From Helianthus annuus (taxonomy: Eukaryota; Streptophyta; Magnoliopsida; Asterales; Asteraceae): a DNA stretch of 64,000 nt. The stretch covers positions 113,519,235 to 113,583,234 of the forward strand of contig NC_035435.2 of the NCBI RefSeq assembly GCF_002127325.2, in the 5' to 3' direction. Numbering within the stretch: the stretch's first letter is position 1; each line of letters begins with the position of its first letter. The translations under genes were made by a program, and so were the position numbers. The notes under the pieces are model-generated. The model was not told the origin of the DNA and made no database searches. It saw nothing but the letters and a program-made list of their open reading frames with translations. Of the stretch, positions 11,433-22,439 are shown piece by piece.

Positions 11433-11825
11433 TGTAGGATTGGTTTTGACACCAAACGATTGCGTAACGAACGTGTAATATGCGGAATCCGTACACGTAC
11501 GTGACCGAACACACAAGAACATACTAATAACGTGATTCTATAGAATAATATGACGAGTACAAGGTGCCGGGAATCACGTGAGAGAACTTTCTCTCTCTAG
11601 ACTTTCTCTCTCTAAGATTAGATCTTCTAAATGTCAAATGAGCAAAAGTCTTAAATCTAACACTATAGCTCCCTATTTATAGGCATAAGGTTATAAGGAT
11701 TTCTCCTTATTTACAAGTTTGCCACCTTGCCCTTTTAACTACATATTACATCATAAAGCCTAGAATTCTTCGGTTTCTGCTACGGTTTTGATTGACGGAG
11801 GCGATAGACACATAATGCACTAACA
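11433..11825 (-). repeat. 3' LTR of the gag-only element
   Basis: It begins tgtaggattggttttgac and ends gcactaaca on the plus strand, and pairs with 17981-18357. It carries an extra copy of a ctctctctagacttt block absent from the partner LTR. Confidence 0.93.
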
Positions 11826-12829
11826 GACTCCCCCTTGGATATTGCCGTAGTCAATCTCGTAGCGTCTTGTCTTTTCTCTCTCACGAACAGAATCCCCGTG
11901 GATCTGTCTTCGAGCTTCCGTTGCTCCCCTTCTTCTTAGACTCTTTTTCCTTCAGGCTCCCCCTTTCGTTAAGCTTCCGTGCTTTTGGGATCGACATCTG
12001 GATTTCCGTATACAAGCTCCTCCAAGATAGTTATCTGGCTCTTTGAATCCACGCCTCCTCTTGCGTTGAGCTCGTCTTCAGACTCCCCCTTAGACTCAGC
12101 TGTCGGGATCGTAGTCTGGCTTTTATAGGTTTACAAGTTCAGGATCAATTCCTGGCTCTATTCTGTATCTGCTCAGGATTTGAAACCTGGTTAACCTGCA
12201 CATCCTCTACCTCAACATAAGTTTCACAAATTTATAACACTTAGATTTAAGAAACTTACTGGTAGAAATCATTCATTCATCAATCTGTATAGTTACATCA
12301 AGTTCAAATGAATGATCTTGATTAACTAACCACACAATCATTCAAAACATTTGTATATAACATTCAAAGTTTTCAACATATTCTCCCAACCCAATTCATC
12401 ATGTTTAGCACTTAGAATTTTGAATATCAGCTCTTCAACATCAGTTGTTGAAAATCTTTTTGGATTTTTCAGAATTTAAAACTAAAACACAATATTTTTG
12501 GATTTTTGATTTAAAAAAAATGCAGTAAAGAAATATATACAGACAATATTTTTGTGAGTTTGTGTAAGAGGATCATATCATTTTATGAGACAAATCACTA
12601 GCACCGTTAAGCTTTAATCATTTTAAGTTCTAAACGATTCACGTTGATTGACGATATATTTGTCCTCTTAAACTCAATCTAAAAACTTTCGAAATGCTTA
12701 CCGATACGTTAAGGTATATTAATTTTGCACTAAATTCTTATGGACCCAACGATCTCAGCATATCCCCTCATCATGGAATACACCAACTCAAGTAATGCCT
12801 TTAAACTTTCATCAACTGTGATATGTGCA

Positions 12830-13110
12830 AAAACAAAGCAGAATGTTTAAACATTAACAATCAGGTCGATACTTCCGTATACGCAGAGAAAGTCCAATGT
12901 TTAAACAAAATAAGAAATAAAAACAATTTGAAATCGTTTAGGCTTTAACCACCAGGTCGATACTTCCGTATACGCAGAGGTGATCCAAAGCTTAAACGAA
13001 ACACCAAGAAAAATAAAGCAGAACGTTTAGGCAATAACATCCAGGTCGATACTCACGTATACGCAGAGGATGTCCAATGCTTAAACAAAATAAAGAAATA
13101 AAACAAGTTT
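12830..13110. repeat. Three roughly 90-bp tandem units
   Basis: The core caggtcgatacttccgtat plus acgcagag recurs at about 12863, 12953 and 13042, each followed by 'tccaa...ttaaac' and an A-rich spacer. It sits in the non-coding half of the gag-only element, upstream of its 3' LTR. Confidence 0.85.
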
Positions 13111-13879
13111 AAATCTTTGCAAAATGAAATGCACAATCACAGCGACTTTTTCAGCAAGTTGTGAAAGTTCACAAACTGACCGGTTTTTATGCTCTTTTAG
13201 CATTCAGCGATTAGTGAGTAGGTACACAATCACGAAGGACAAAACTAAGTACTATGCTTTCAACCATGTTTCCCACTAGAACTACGCTTTTTCATTTATA
13301 TTTGTATCGTTATCGCAAATCTACTAGTCTAGCTGAGCCTATCGTCACATCCTTAGTGAGACCGTTTATCACATTTGACATTTCATTTCTTTAGCATGCT
13401 GTGATAGTCCACTGATATACTATCATTTCCTCTTTTCACAACAAAACTCATTTTTGTTTTTTCAATGTTTTTGGCATTTTCAAATTTTCTAATTTTTTTT
13501 AAAATTTTTCTCCCCCTAAAATCAAAATATATTTCCATTTTGATTTTCTAGGAAAATTTGAAAACAAACTGTACAAGGAAAGTGACAAACTGATATCAAA
13601 TCGCTTCAATTCGCCATTCACATGGCATAAACAATCAGAACTCCCCCTTACAACATACTATTTTCCCATTATGATTTCAAAACACTTAAGTTTGTTTTAA
13701 TCAAAATGGTTTTTCCGGAAAATTAGTTTTGTTGATTTTCACAAACCATTTGTAGGTTAGGGGTTTACTTCATCACTTTGTTTTTCTTTAACCACTTGAC
13801 GGAAAGATAAATCAAGTACGACTTAATGTCCTTGATTAGTCTTTTGTAATACGAAATATCACAAACGTGAATTTCTCAA

Positions 13880-16332
13880 GAAAGATGCCGATACCTGTTC
13901 CACACTTACCAACCTGGGAACTCCGGCAAGTCAGGTTTTTCATTTGAAAAGATCTACCCAAGCCCGACCATTCTTGGGTTTGCCAGTTTTTACCTTAACA
14001 GATGGCTCTTCTGGTTTTGACGAACCAGAATCATTGCCTGAATGTGGCTTGTCTGACTTTGAAAAGTCAGATTCATCGCCAACACGTGGCTCCTTTTTTT
14101 CCGAAGAAACAAATTCCTTGCCAGAAGATGGCTCTTTTGTTTTCTCAGAAACAAATTCAATGCCATTTTCTATTGGAACCCAATGCTTACACTTTTTAAG
14201 CTTTCTAAACTTGTCAACCTGTGATGTACAAATTCTTTCACAGTCTTTTTCATACTTAAAAACTTTGATAAAAGCTTTTTCTGAAAAATTAACTTTCTTT
14301 GATTTTTCATTGGTTTGATTAGTTCATTTTTCTTTCTTTATCACCCCTTTTGTCCTCAGATTTGCATCTGATGAATTCGTTTTGCTTGCCTTTTCAGTTG
14401 AGGAAAGCAATTCATCAGAATTTTTTCTCGGATTACCAGTTGTATCCGAGGACAAAATCTTTTCTAAATACTTTCTTTCTTTCTTTCTTTTCTCCAAAGA
14501 CAAAATCTTTTCTAGATACTTTATCACTTTCTTTCTCAGTCTATCTTTCTGCCCTTGTGATAATTTCACTTTCTGTTCTTTGGGCTTTTCTTCAATTTTG
14601 ACTGTTTCCTTCACCTTTTCCTGAGATTCAGCCCTCGATCTTGCTTTTGATCTCATTGGGAAATCTCTTGCAATATGTCCTCTGATTTGGCATTCATAGC
14701 ACCTTCTCGTTTCAAATCTCTGAGTTTGGCAGTTAACAGCAATGTGTCCTCTAACACCACATGTGTAACACACCCTGTTATCATACCATTCACCACTTTC
14801 ATACCAAACGCTCAGATCATAGTATTGATTTTCCTTGTGTTACTCATGTCTCCTCTTGTATCCTCGATTTGGCATTTGAGCACTGTGGTCAAACCTGTAC
14901 CACTGATTACCAACTTTTTGTGAGTTTTGATTTTCAACTTTTTGTGATTTTTTAGAATGATTGGATGATTGAACTGATGAACTTTTCTTGTTGTTTTGAA
15001 AATTTTTAGAATTTTTAACATTTTGTTTTTGTTCTACATTCTTCTTAACAGGTTTCTGCTTTGAGTATTCACCTACTTCAGTAGAATGTAAAACAGTATC
15101 TTTAAAATTTTCATTTAATTCCAAAAATAATTTTCTTTTCTCTTCTTTTACTTTTTCATCATCAGACTTGTCATCACAATCTTCAATTTTGACTTTGTCA
15201 ACATTTGTGACATTGTCACTTATCGGAACAGAATTGATCGGTTTTGGACATACAAGATTTGGTAATGATAATGAAGTCACAAAGCCTTTCAATTTCTTTT
15301 CAAGCTCATCAATTTTATTTCTTGAATTCTCAGCTTCATTTTCAAGCTAAGATATTTTCTCAAGATGAGACTTGATTGTCTTTTCATTTTCAATTTTATT
15401 GTTTTCAAAAACAGAATTTTCATTTTCTAAAACTTTTATTTGATTTTCAAAAACTTTTAATCTTTCTTTTGAAACTTTATTTTCTAATTTTTCCCAAAAC
15501 ACTTCTTCATGTTCTAAAGTGTTTATTTTATTCTCAAAATCTTTTTCAATTTTTAATTTTTCATTTTCTAAAATTTCTATTTTATTTTGAAATTCTTTTT
15601 CATTTTCTTTAAAATTTTTGATTTCCAATGTCAAACTCTCCACATCCTTCAAGAGTTTGACATTGTCTGTTTCGAATTTTTCGCATTTTGAGCGCACAAC
15701 TTCGCATTTTGAAGCTTCATCTTTCTTGGATTCTTCATTCTTTAACATTCTCTCTGTCCCCTTCTTATCTGTTCCTGCAAGAAAAATTTTAACCATATCA
15801 GCAGGGTTCAAATCTTCATCTAAAAAACAACCTCTCTTGAAATCATCTTTCATATCAGATCTTGCGCTAAGACCTTTTCTAATTCTTTTGATTAATTCAA
15901 GAAACACATCCAAATTTATATTTTCTGAGTTCTTTTCTAATTCGTTTATCAACTCCTTCTTTTTTTCTCATTTTCACAATTCTGTGTTCTAAGCTCTCTG
16001 ATGAAATCATCTGTACTAAATTTTGAGAACCTAGAATCCTTTTTCAATTCTCCTAAAAATTCATCCCACTCTAAAGGTAAAGCATTTGCAAATATAGTTA
16101 TCTTTCCAGCATCAGATATCTTTATCCCATACCTTTTCAAATTGTTAATTAATTTGTCATACCGTTTTTTCAAGTCATCAAGCTTTTCATTTTTCCTACA
16201 CAAAAAATATCCACCTCTTACAATCCAAGCATCCTTTTTCTCATCATCTTTCCTGTATTGCCAATTCATATCAAACCATTCATTAATTCTTTCAAGTTTA
16301 GCATTTTCCTTTTCGTCAAACATTTTAACCAC
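13880..16332 (-). pseudogene. Gag of the nested element, with CCHC knuckles
   Basis: Reading from 16332 on the minus strand, a copia-type Gag appears (ANALPLEWDEFLGELKKDSR, about 16040-16095). A long Lys/Glu/Asn-rich coiled-coil-like segment follows (15952-15347, many KIEILENEKLKIE-like repeats), then a low-complexity hinge (15292-14840). Two zinc knuckles come next, CYTCGVRGHIAVNC and CYECQIRGHIARDF (14770-14650). The second lacks its final Cys (Phe instead). Further basic and Ser-rich sequence reaches about 13940 with a KNGRAWVDLFK-type segment that normally precedes protease, but protease is absent. Several frame breaks separate the ORFs at 14773, 15292, 15952 and 16332. Gag would package RNA, but this copy is probably dead. 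Confidence 0.8.
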
Positions 16333-16529
16333 AACTTAAAAACAACTTTTTGGTATTTGCGCCTTGTAAATCACCTCGAATTACCTGCAATCAAACAAAC
16401 AAACAATCGGTTTAAACGAACTGAATACGTAAAAGCGTGTGTTGATGAAATCAATCTAAGACTCGTGTCGAAGATTTGCGGACTCGTTCAATGTAGTTCA
16501 AGTAAAATTACTGACTGAAAGAGCCGATT

Positions 16530-17710
16530 GATCAATGAACAGTATTGGGCCGATTAATACTTCAATGATGATTGGGCCAATTAATAAGATCAAGTCACAT
16601 GGGTCGATGAAACAATTAATCAAATCAAATGCACTTTTGGGCCGATGACTTAATACAACACATTCACATGGGCTGAGAATTTTGACTTTATGAACCGATA
16701 AACAATTAAAGTCGATGACTTTAGTGGCCGGCAATTTGTATTTCCCAATCAATTCAATTAATTCTATTGCACCGATTTGTTTCAATCACGTGGACTTATG
16801 CAGTCAACAAGTTTAATATAGAAACAATTGTTTTTCTTTAATTCATTGGGCCTCAAAAAAAAAAAAAAACTTATCACTTGCAAACTTGATTTCGAACATT
16901 TGATTGGACCGATTTATTAGACTAGTGACTTTTGATCAGATAACATGCAAGAGCCGACAAAAACATCAAATTCTATTGGGCCACCCAATCCACTTAACCG
17001 ACAACTCAATTTTATACAAAACTGATTGTATTTTTCAATGGAAATCACGTGATATATACCAACTTGATTGGGCCGTCATCTTTAAAGCACATGAATTGAT
17101 TGGACCAACACAAAGTATTATGATATTAATCACATGGATCAATCAATTTTGATTATCTTTCAAAACAATGTGGCCGGCAATTACTTTTATCAACACAACT
17201 TGATTGGACCTTTTATATGACTTCACTTAAGATCACATTTAGCCGACAACTTCAAATGTATATCGAATTCTATTGGACCGTTAACGTGTATTGAGGGCTG
17301 ACACTTCACAATGAAAATTAATATCCGACAACTATTATATGAAACTAGAATCTGATTGGGCCAATATCTTTGAATCACATGAACTGACACACGCAGTTAT
17401 GATTTCACACAAGATATGTCTGCTCAAGCGAAATCAGGCGATAAATTTCGAGCGGAATCACCACTGGCTTTCAAGCGAAATCAGAGTTAATCACTTTCAA
17501 GCGGAATCTGATTCCGTTTGAAATAACCGGCAGATTCAAGCGAAATAAGGTGTATTTTTGAGCGGGATCTGATTTCGCTTGAACTAACACAAACAATTTC
17601 GAGCGGAATTAATTGTTTTCAAGCGAAATTAAGGCACTTTTCAAGCGGAATCTGAGTCCGTTTGAAATAACACGGCAGTTTCGAGCGGAATCAAGCTGTT
17701 TGATACGAAA
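16530..17710 (-). repeat. Repeat-rich 5' leader of the gag-only element
   Basis: Two motif families lie between primer site and gag. At 17420-17710, aagcgaaatcag and gagcggaatc alternate roughly a dozen times, some as inverted pairs (gattccgtttga). At 16540-17380, variants of gattgggccgatt and 'gccgacaa' recur every 50-100 bases. No ORF is evident. Such leaders can hold packaging or dimerisation signals, but that is inference. Confidence 0.7.
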
Positions 17711-17966
17711 TCGGACCTACAAACTCAAATTTCTCCTAAACGGCTAGGAATTAGGATCTGAAACTTGGTAGGGTTATAGATCAGGTGTTTTCGCACAACA
17801 TATTAAAAAATCATGAATTTTCGACTGTAAAAACCCGTTCAATTTGACGAAAATTAGTGAAAAACGTGAAAGAATGAGTAGAAGATGAAGAAATGATGCA
17901 ATTCAGATCTGAAATCGATGTAATCCGGTACGAATCTATGTGTTTGCTCAGTGCAATCGAGCTCCT

Positions 17967-17978
17967 GCTCTGATACCA
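17967..17978 (-). other. Primer-binding site of the gag-only element
   Basis: gctctgatacca on the plus strand is TGGTATCAGAGC on the minus strand, two bases inside the 5' LTR. Confidence 0.9.
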
Positions 17979-17980
17979 CT

Positions 17981-18357
17981 TGTAGGATCGGTTTTGACAC
18001 CAAACGATTGCTTAACGAACGTGTAACGTGCGGAATCCGTACACGTATGTGACCGAACACACGAGAACGTACTAATAACGTGATTCTATAGAATAATATG
18101 ACGAGTACAAGGTGCCGAGAATCACGTGAGAGAACTTTCTCTCTCTAAGATTAGATCTTCTAAATGTCAAATGAGCAAAAGTCTTAAATCTAATACTATA
18201 GCTCCCTATTTATAGGCACAAGGTTATAAGGATTTCTCCTTATTTACAAGTTTGCCACCTTGCCCTTTAACTACATATTACATCATAAAGCCTAGAATTC
18301 TTCGGTTTCTGCTACGGTTTTGATTGACGGAGGCGATAGACACATAATGCACTAACA
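17981..18357 (-). repeat. 5' LTR of the gag-only element
   Basis: It matches 11433-11825, with ends tgtaggatcg and gcactaaca, followed directly by the TSD actcc. Confidence 0.93.
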
Positions 18358-19094
18358 ACTCCAATGATGATGAACCACAACCACCTGCATATGGAACTTA
18401 ATGGAGAGCTTGCAGACAAAGAAAGGTATCAACGGCTCATGGGCAAATTGATTTATCTCTCTCACACTCGCCCTGATATATAGCTTATGCTGTTGGAGTG
18501 GTTAGACAGTTCATGCATCAACCACAAGTTGCCCACATGGAAGCAGCTCATAGAATTTTAAGGTATCTCAAGGGAACCGCAGGCCATGGAGTGTTGTTCA
18601 AAACAAATGGAAATTTGAATATTGAGCTCTACACTGATGTAGACTGGGCAGGAGATAAAGGAAATCGAAGGTCAACATCAGGATACTTCTCCTTGGTCGG
18701 TGGAAACCTTGTTACCTGGAGGAGTAAGAAGCAAAAGGTGGTTGCTCTGTCGAGTGCAGAAGCGGAATTTAGAGGTATAGCTCGAGGGTTAAGTGAAGTT
18801 CTTCGGATCAGAAAGCTACTAGAAGACATTGGTTTTTCCCAAAGGGCTCTCAGTAAATTTATGTGTGACAATACGACTGCAATATAGATTTCAGAAAACC
18901 CAATTCAACATGATTGAACAAAACACGTGGAGGTAGATCTACATTTCATCAAGGAGAAATTGGAGGAAAGAATCATAGAGCTTCCATATGTATCGTCAAA
19001 AGATCAACTCGCAGATATTCTTACAAAAGACGTCAACGGAAACACATTTAGCAGCTACTTGAGCAAGTTAAGTATTGATGACCCCACTACTCAA
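18358..19094 (+). pseudogene. copia pol C-terminus (RNase H), broken
   Basis: This is the continuation of the outer copia pol after the nested insertion. The connecting segment holds stops near 18400 and 18480. Typical copia RNase H follows: HRILRYLKGTAGHGVLF, YTDVDWAGDKGNRRSTSGY, WRSKKQKVVALSSAEAEFRG, CDNTTAI, and the C-terminal HVEVDLHFIKEKLEE and QLADILTKDV. An in-frame TAG at about 18885 and another stop at about 18912 break it. It ends just before the polypurine tract and 3' LTR. Confidence 0.9.
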
Positions 19095-19106
19095 CTTGAG
19101 GGGGAG

Positions 19107-19244
19107 TGTTAGAAAGAAGGCAATAAATTATAGTATAGGGGCTAAATGTGTAACATAGTGTTCCATAAAAACACCTTTCTTGTGTAACCCTAATATAACT
19201 CACAACTCAATGCAATCCTTTTTTGATCTCTATACCGTGTGATA
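19107..19244 (+). repeat. 3' LTR of the outer copia element
   Basis: It begins tgttagaaagaagg right after gagggggag and ends ccgtgtgata before the TSD gtttg. It carries about 22 bases missing from the 5' LTR. Confidence 0.9.
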
Positions 19245-19889
19245 GTTTGGTAATCACCTTATATTCTTGTCGGGGGTGTAGATGCGGTGGAAAACGTGTA
19301 AGGCTTGTTTTCGAACACTTGCACATTAGTATTCATCCCCTAGAACATGAACGTCAAAAAGACAATAAAAAATAAGCAGGTCAACAAAGTTTAGTAATCA
19401 CATTTAAACGTAAAAATAGAGTTGTGTTTCGCGGCGGGCAGCGTTTTTTCGCATTCCCCCACGTGATGTGACAGTAATTCGATCAGTATTGTATTGGTTT
19501 TGAAACGGGATTCCGCGCCATACTAGTTCGTTTCAGCATGGAACACGCACCAGGTATAACAACCGTAAGATATATGTCCAAGAGGATATTAACACATGGT
19601 TTACAAAGATCGAAAAACTGTGAAAAAAATCACAAAAAGTCGGCTTGTATCGGTTCAATTCGATATGGTATTGCCGTACCTGTACCTGTACTCGCTATAG
19701 CTAACATTATCAAATAAATACTTTACGGCGAGTACAACTCTATTTTTAATGAATTTCATACCACCACGTTGAAAAAACTACAAAACTACCGGTACCAATG
19801 TTATGATGGTATTGGTTTGTGTATTTACAATAAAGAAAAAAAAGAAACTGTATTTGACTCGACTGAATAGATCTTTTATCAAATCGGAG

Positions 19890-20225
19890 ACAAAAATAAG
19901 CACGTCACAATAGTATACTCATAAATTTATAAAACATTAACTTATATTACTAAAATAACAAAAAAGGTAAGGTTTGATAGGATGTATGTTTGTGTTTCGA
20001 TTAATAGTACATTACCATCCACAAGTCGGTTTCGAGTAAAGTTATAATGTGATGTAGATATCAAATTAAAGATAAAAATAAGCACTTACCAACTATCTTT
20101 CTAGAATTTTATAAAAAATATATTGTATTACTAAAATAACAAAAAGGGGTAGCTTTGATAACATATATGTTTGTGCCGATCACTTATACATTACTATCCA
20201 TAAGTCAGCTTCAAGTAAAATTAAT
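19890..20225. repeat. Imperfect tandem repeat of about 170 bp
   Basis: Two diverged units (about 19891-20057 and 20070-20225) share aaaaataagcac, tattactaaaataacaaaaa, atatgtttgtg, acattac.atccataagtc and ttcgagtaaa-type blocks. Shorter related fragments lie near 19370 and 7570, on both sides of the copia insertion. No coding function is evident in 19250-20340. Confidence 0.7.
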
Positions 20226-20344
20226 TTGGATATAGTTCAACTAGAAGAGTTCTGCCATGTGGACATCGTTGTGCTTACATGCATTGTATAGTGTTCTAAT
20301 ATCACCATATTGCTGCTATCAAGTTTAAGGATGCATTCCACGGT

Positions 20345-20690
20345 AAACAATGGGCCTGATATTAGGGGAATTATAACTACGGTAACAACTACCAAGGAGA
20401 TAATGGATATGGTAACAACTTCCAATGCGCCAATTATTCAACAATCATTACTTCTTAATGAACTCAGATTTAGGAAATGATGAGTAATGTAAGGAGAAGC
20501 GTTGGAAAGATCACCGAATAGAGATCTGAACTAACCGAAATCCACAAATTCCATGGGTTTGTGTCCAATGCAAGGATTTTCGAATGTGGGCCCGAGAAAC
20601 GAAAGGGATTTCAAGCAGTTGGTCGATGACATGATAGATAAAGATTTTGCAATGAAAGCCAGTGAAAAAAATGCGGAAATGATGCATAAT
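20345..20690 (+). pseudogene. Possible gypsy gag-like fragment
   Basis: The plus strand shows an Asn/Gly/Tyr-rich stretch (YGDNGYGNN-like, about 20380-20430) followed after frame breaks by ERDFKQLVDDMIDKDFAMKA and EKNAEMMHNS (about 20595-20690). This resembles the linker after the CCHC region in some plant gypsy gag proteins. It is short and broken, and I hold the call loosely. Confidence 0.25.
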
Positions 20691-20694
20691 TCAT

Positions 20695-21075
20695 TTAGTT
20701 TCTGTTTGGCATCTTCAATCTCTGTTGCTTCACTAAAATTAACAATAGCTTGTGGGCCCATATCACTAGTTTTCGGTTTTGTTATTTTTAACAAAGCGGC
20801 CTCGGCTGCATGAAGCTTTGTGTTCTCTTTGGTGTCAGAAGACGGGATGCGATAAGTGTACCATCCATATAGACACTTGCAATGGTTCTGTCACCTGCGA
20901 GTTTATATGGATTAGAACGATATTTAATCAAATCCAAAGTTGCATTTTGAAACACTCACCATTCCTCTGGTATTGTATATCAAGTTGCTTTCTGTCCTTC
21001 TTACACATACAACACTGTAACAGGTTGTGGTCCACCTCACGAAACGAGGTTTCATAATCATGGGAAACGAAGAAA
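20695..21075 (-). pseudogene. dsRNA-binding-domain-like fragment (RNase III/Dicer type)
   Basis: On the minus strand, DRKQLDIQYQRNG (about 21000) is followed by an apparent 70-base intron (donor GTGAGTG, acceptor CTCGCAG, about 20897-20965). The sequence resumes as DRTIASVYMDGTLIAS and, after a one-base shift, DTKENTKLHAAEAALLKI. The order of the strand segments and the HAAEAALL helix match a dsRNA-binding motif as in C-terminal parts of plant Dicer-like or RNase III-like proteins. EIEDAKQKLNEL follows before similarity stops. No catalytic domain is present. It is a gene fragment sitting next to the MULE, possibly captured by it. Confidence 0.4.
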
Positions 21076-21355
21076 TTTGATCTTGGAAGAGATAGAAGAT
21101 TTGGGTATACCTTCAAGTCATGAAGATCACTCGATAGGAGTTGATCATGACGACTGTAATAAAACAGAACATAATCCCAGATTGTCAAGAGAAGCGCTTT
21201 TATCATGTGTCATATGTTGGACGGAATATAGTTCAACTAGCATTTTCCGGATATAAAAACTAGTCATTTTCCCTGCTCGCGAGTCGACTCAAGAAATAAA
21301 ACCTGTACTGGACTGGACCCAAATCCCGAAACCACTACCTGAAAACAAAACGACG

Positions 21356-21890
21356 TCACCTAGACCTTGAATGGCGGTTTCCATCACCGACTACAACTTG
21401 GAGTACCGGTTTCTGACAGACGGCCGTGGTACACCTGCGCCATCGTTCTTGAGGACGACAACCCTTTAGAAGAGGAAAAATACTACCATATGTAAACCCT
21501 CCAGAAGAAATCGCAACCACTTGATGAGGCTCCTTAGCATCATCTGGACCGCCAAACAGAGGGAAAACTGTGTCGCTGCCACGAATGTCCAACATGTGAA
21601 CAATCACACCATATCTTTGAGCAATAAGAAATCCTGTCTTAGGCATCAACATATAATTTTTGGGCTCTGCCCTACCCACTCCCTCAAAACTTATCCTATT
21701 GTACAGCTCATCGTAATGTCCTACATTTTCAGGATCGAAGACTTGCCTCCAAATACCCTCGTTTTTATGCATCTCCAACAAAAGTTGTTGCCGGATAGAC
21801 AGATACTTTGTTTATTTCTGTCATAACCCCGCAACTACTAATCGAAACCCACAGTGACCATCTGGTTTCACATCCTTTATCTTCGAGATG
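21356..21890 (-). pseudogene. OTU-like cysteine protease domain of the MULE
   Basis: KPDGHCGFR (Cys codon at 21851-21853) matches the OTU catalytic D-G-x-C-G-F-R motif. A short frame-broken gap follows, then SIRQQLLLEMHKNEG and, near 21650, NYMLMPKTGFLIAQRYGVIV and VFPLFGGPDD, the typical layout of OTU domains fused to some plant MULE transposases. The final catalytic His segment (usually N-H-F/Y) is replaced here by GGFTYGSI, and the frame then runs into unrelated residues. Probably inactive. OTU proteases remove ubiquitin-type tags; their role in transposons is unclear. Confidence 0.65.
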
Positions 21891-22163
21891 TATGGATGAA
21901 ACATTTTAGAATTTGAGATCCATAGTTCTCGATAGCTATATTGGACTTAGGACCCAACTTGATATTTGGGAAATCGGGGTGAAAGTTAAGCGGTTGTTGT
22001 TTTTTCTGTCTTCGAGAGTCTTGGGATGATGCGTACGCGTTGTGACGAGGAAGATCGTACGAGCCGTCGAACCAACTTTCTTCGGACAGTATATATGAGC
22101 CTTTTCTTGCAGCTTCTTCCGTCCTTTGTTCTTGCATCTTTAATGTTGGACGACTACGGGTGT

Positions 22164-22382
22164 TCATTTGAACAACATGAGGTTTTTTGGTATTGTTGCA
22201 TGGCATGATGATTTGTTTGATTTTTCCAGGTAGATCTTCTTCACTTGAGGAGGTGTTGGATTGATTTGTTGTTTGACTTCTTCAAACTCCGTGTCTACAT
22301 CGATATCTTCAATCCCACTCCTAGCCGGCTTGAAGTCAAGCTTCTTCCAGAACACGTCTATCGAATTGATTCGGATTTGCCC
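22164..22382 (-). pseudogene. MULE hinge between SWIM finger and OTU domain
   Basis: An acceptor-like ttcatag precedes 22382. The exon then reads INSIDVFWKKLDFKP, matching the conserved VFWRKL-type segment after the SWIM finger in OTU-type MULE proteins, followed by an acidic stretch ending at a stop near 22164. A second frame (22206-21877) continues with KMQEQRTEEAARKGSYI and an S/R-rich linker toward the OTU domain. Confidence 0.5.
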
Positions 22383-22439
22383 CTATGAACGAAAACATAT
22401 GGTAGTAAATTAGGTAGTGAAATCATAACAGCCAAGAGT

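Larger units (their letters stand above)
11433..18357 (-). mobile_element. Non-autonomous gag-only LTR element (TR-GAG-like)
   Basis: It is flanked by a perfect 5-bp TSD actcc (11428-11432 and 18358-18362). LTRs are 393 and 377 bp with TG...CA ends on the minus strand. A primer site for initiator-Met tRNA (plus-strand gctctgatacca, 17967-17978) and a polypurine tract (AAGGGGGAGTC on minus, 11826-11836) fix the orientation. Between gag and the 3' LTR there is about 2 kb without protease, integrase or reverse transcriptase. Gag-only LTR elements in plants have been called TR-GAG, and this fits that description. LTRs differ at roughly 11 substitutions plus a 16-bp duplication by eye. Confidence 0.9.
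7645..19244 (+). mobile_element. Ty1/copia retrotransposon with a nested element
   Basis: The element has short LTRs (115 and 138 bp), an initiator-Met primer site directly after the 5' LTR, decayed pol, a polypurine tract gagggggag (19098-19106) and a 5-bp TSD gtttg at 7640-7644 and 19245-19249. The LTR ends are TG...TA, not TG...CA. It is split at 11432/18358 by a second LTR element, so the original length was about 4.7 kb. LTR divergence of several percent plus a roughly 22-bp indel shows it is old. No gag is recognisable. Confidence 0.93.

Noticed and set aside
13944..14318. Plus-strand ORF of 124 residues rich in Ser/Glu
   Set aside because: It is antisense to the gag-derived coding of the nested element, whose frame and motifs are on the minus strand.
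15376..16339. Plus-strand Phe/Leu/Ser-rich ORFs resembling membrane proteins
   Set aside because: They are complements of the Lys/Glu/Asn-rich gag segment (TTT/CTT from AAA/AAG).
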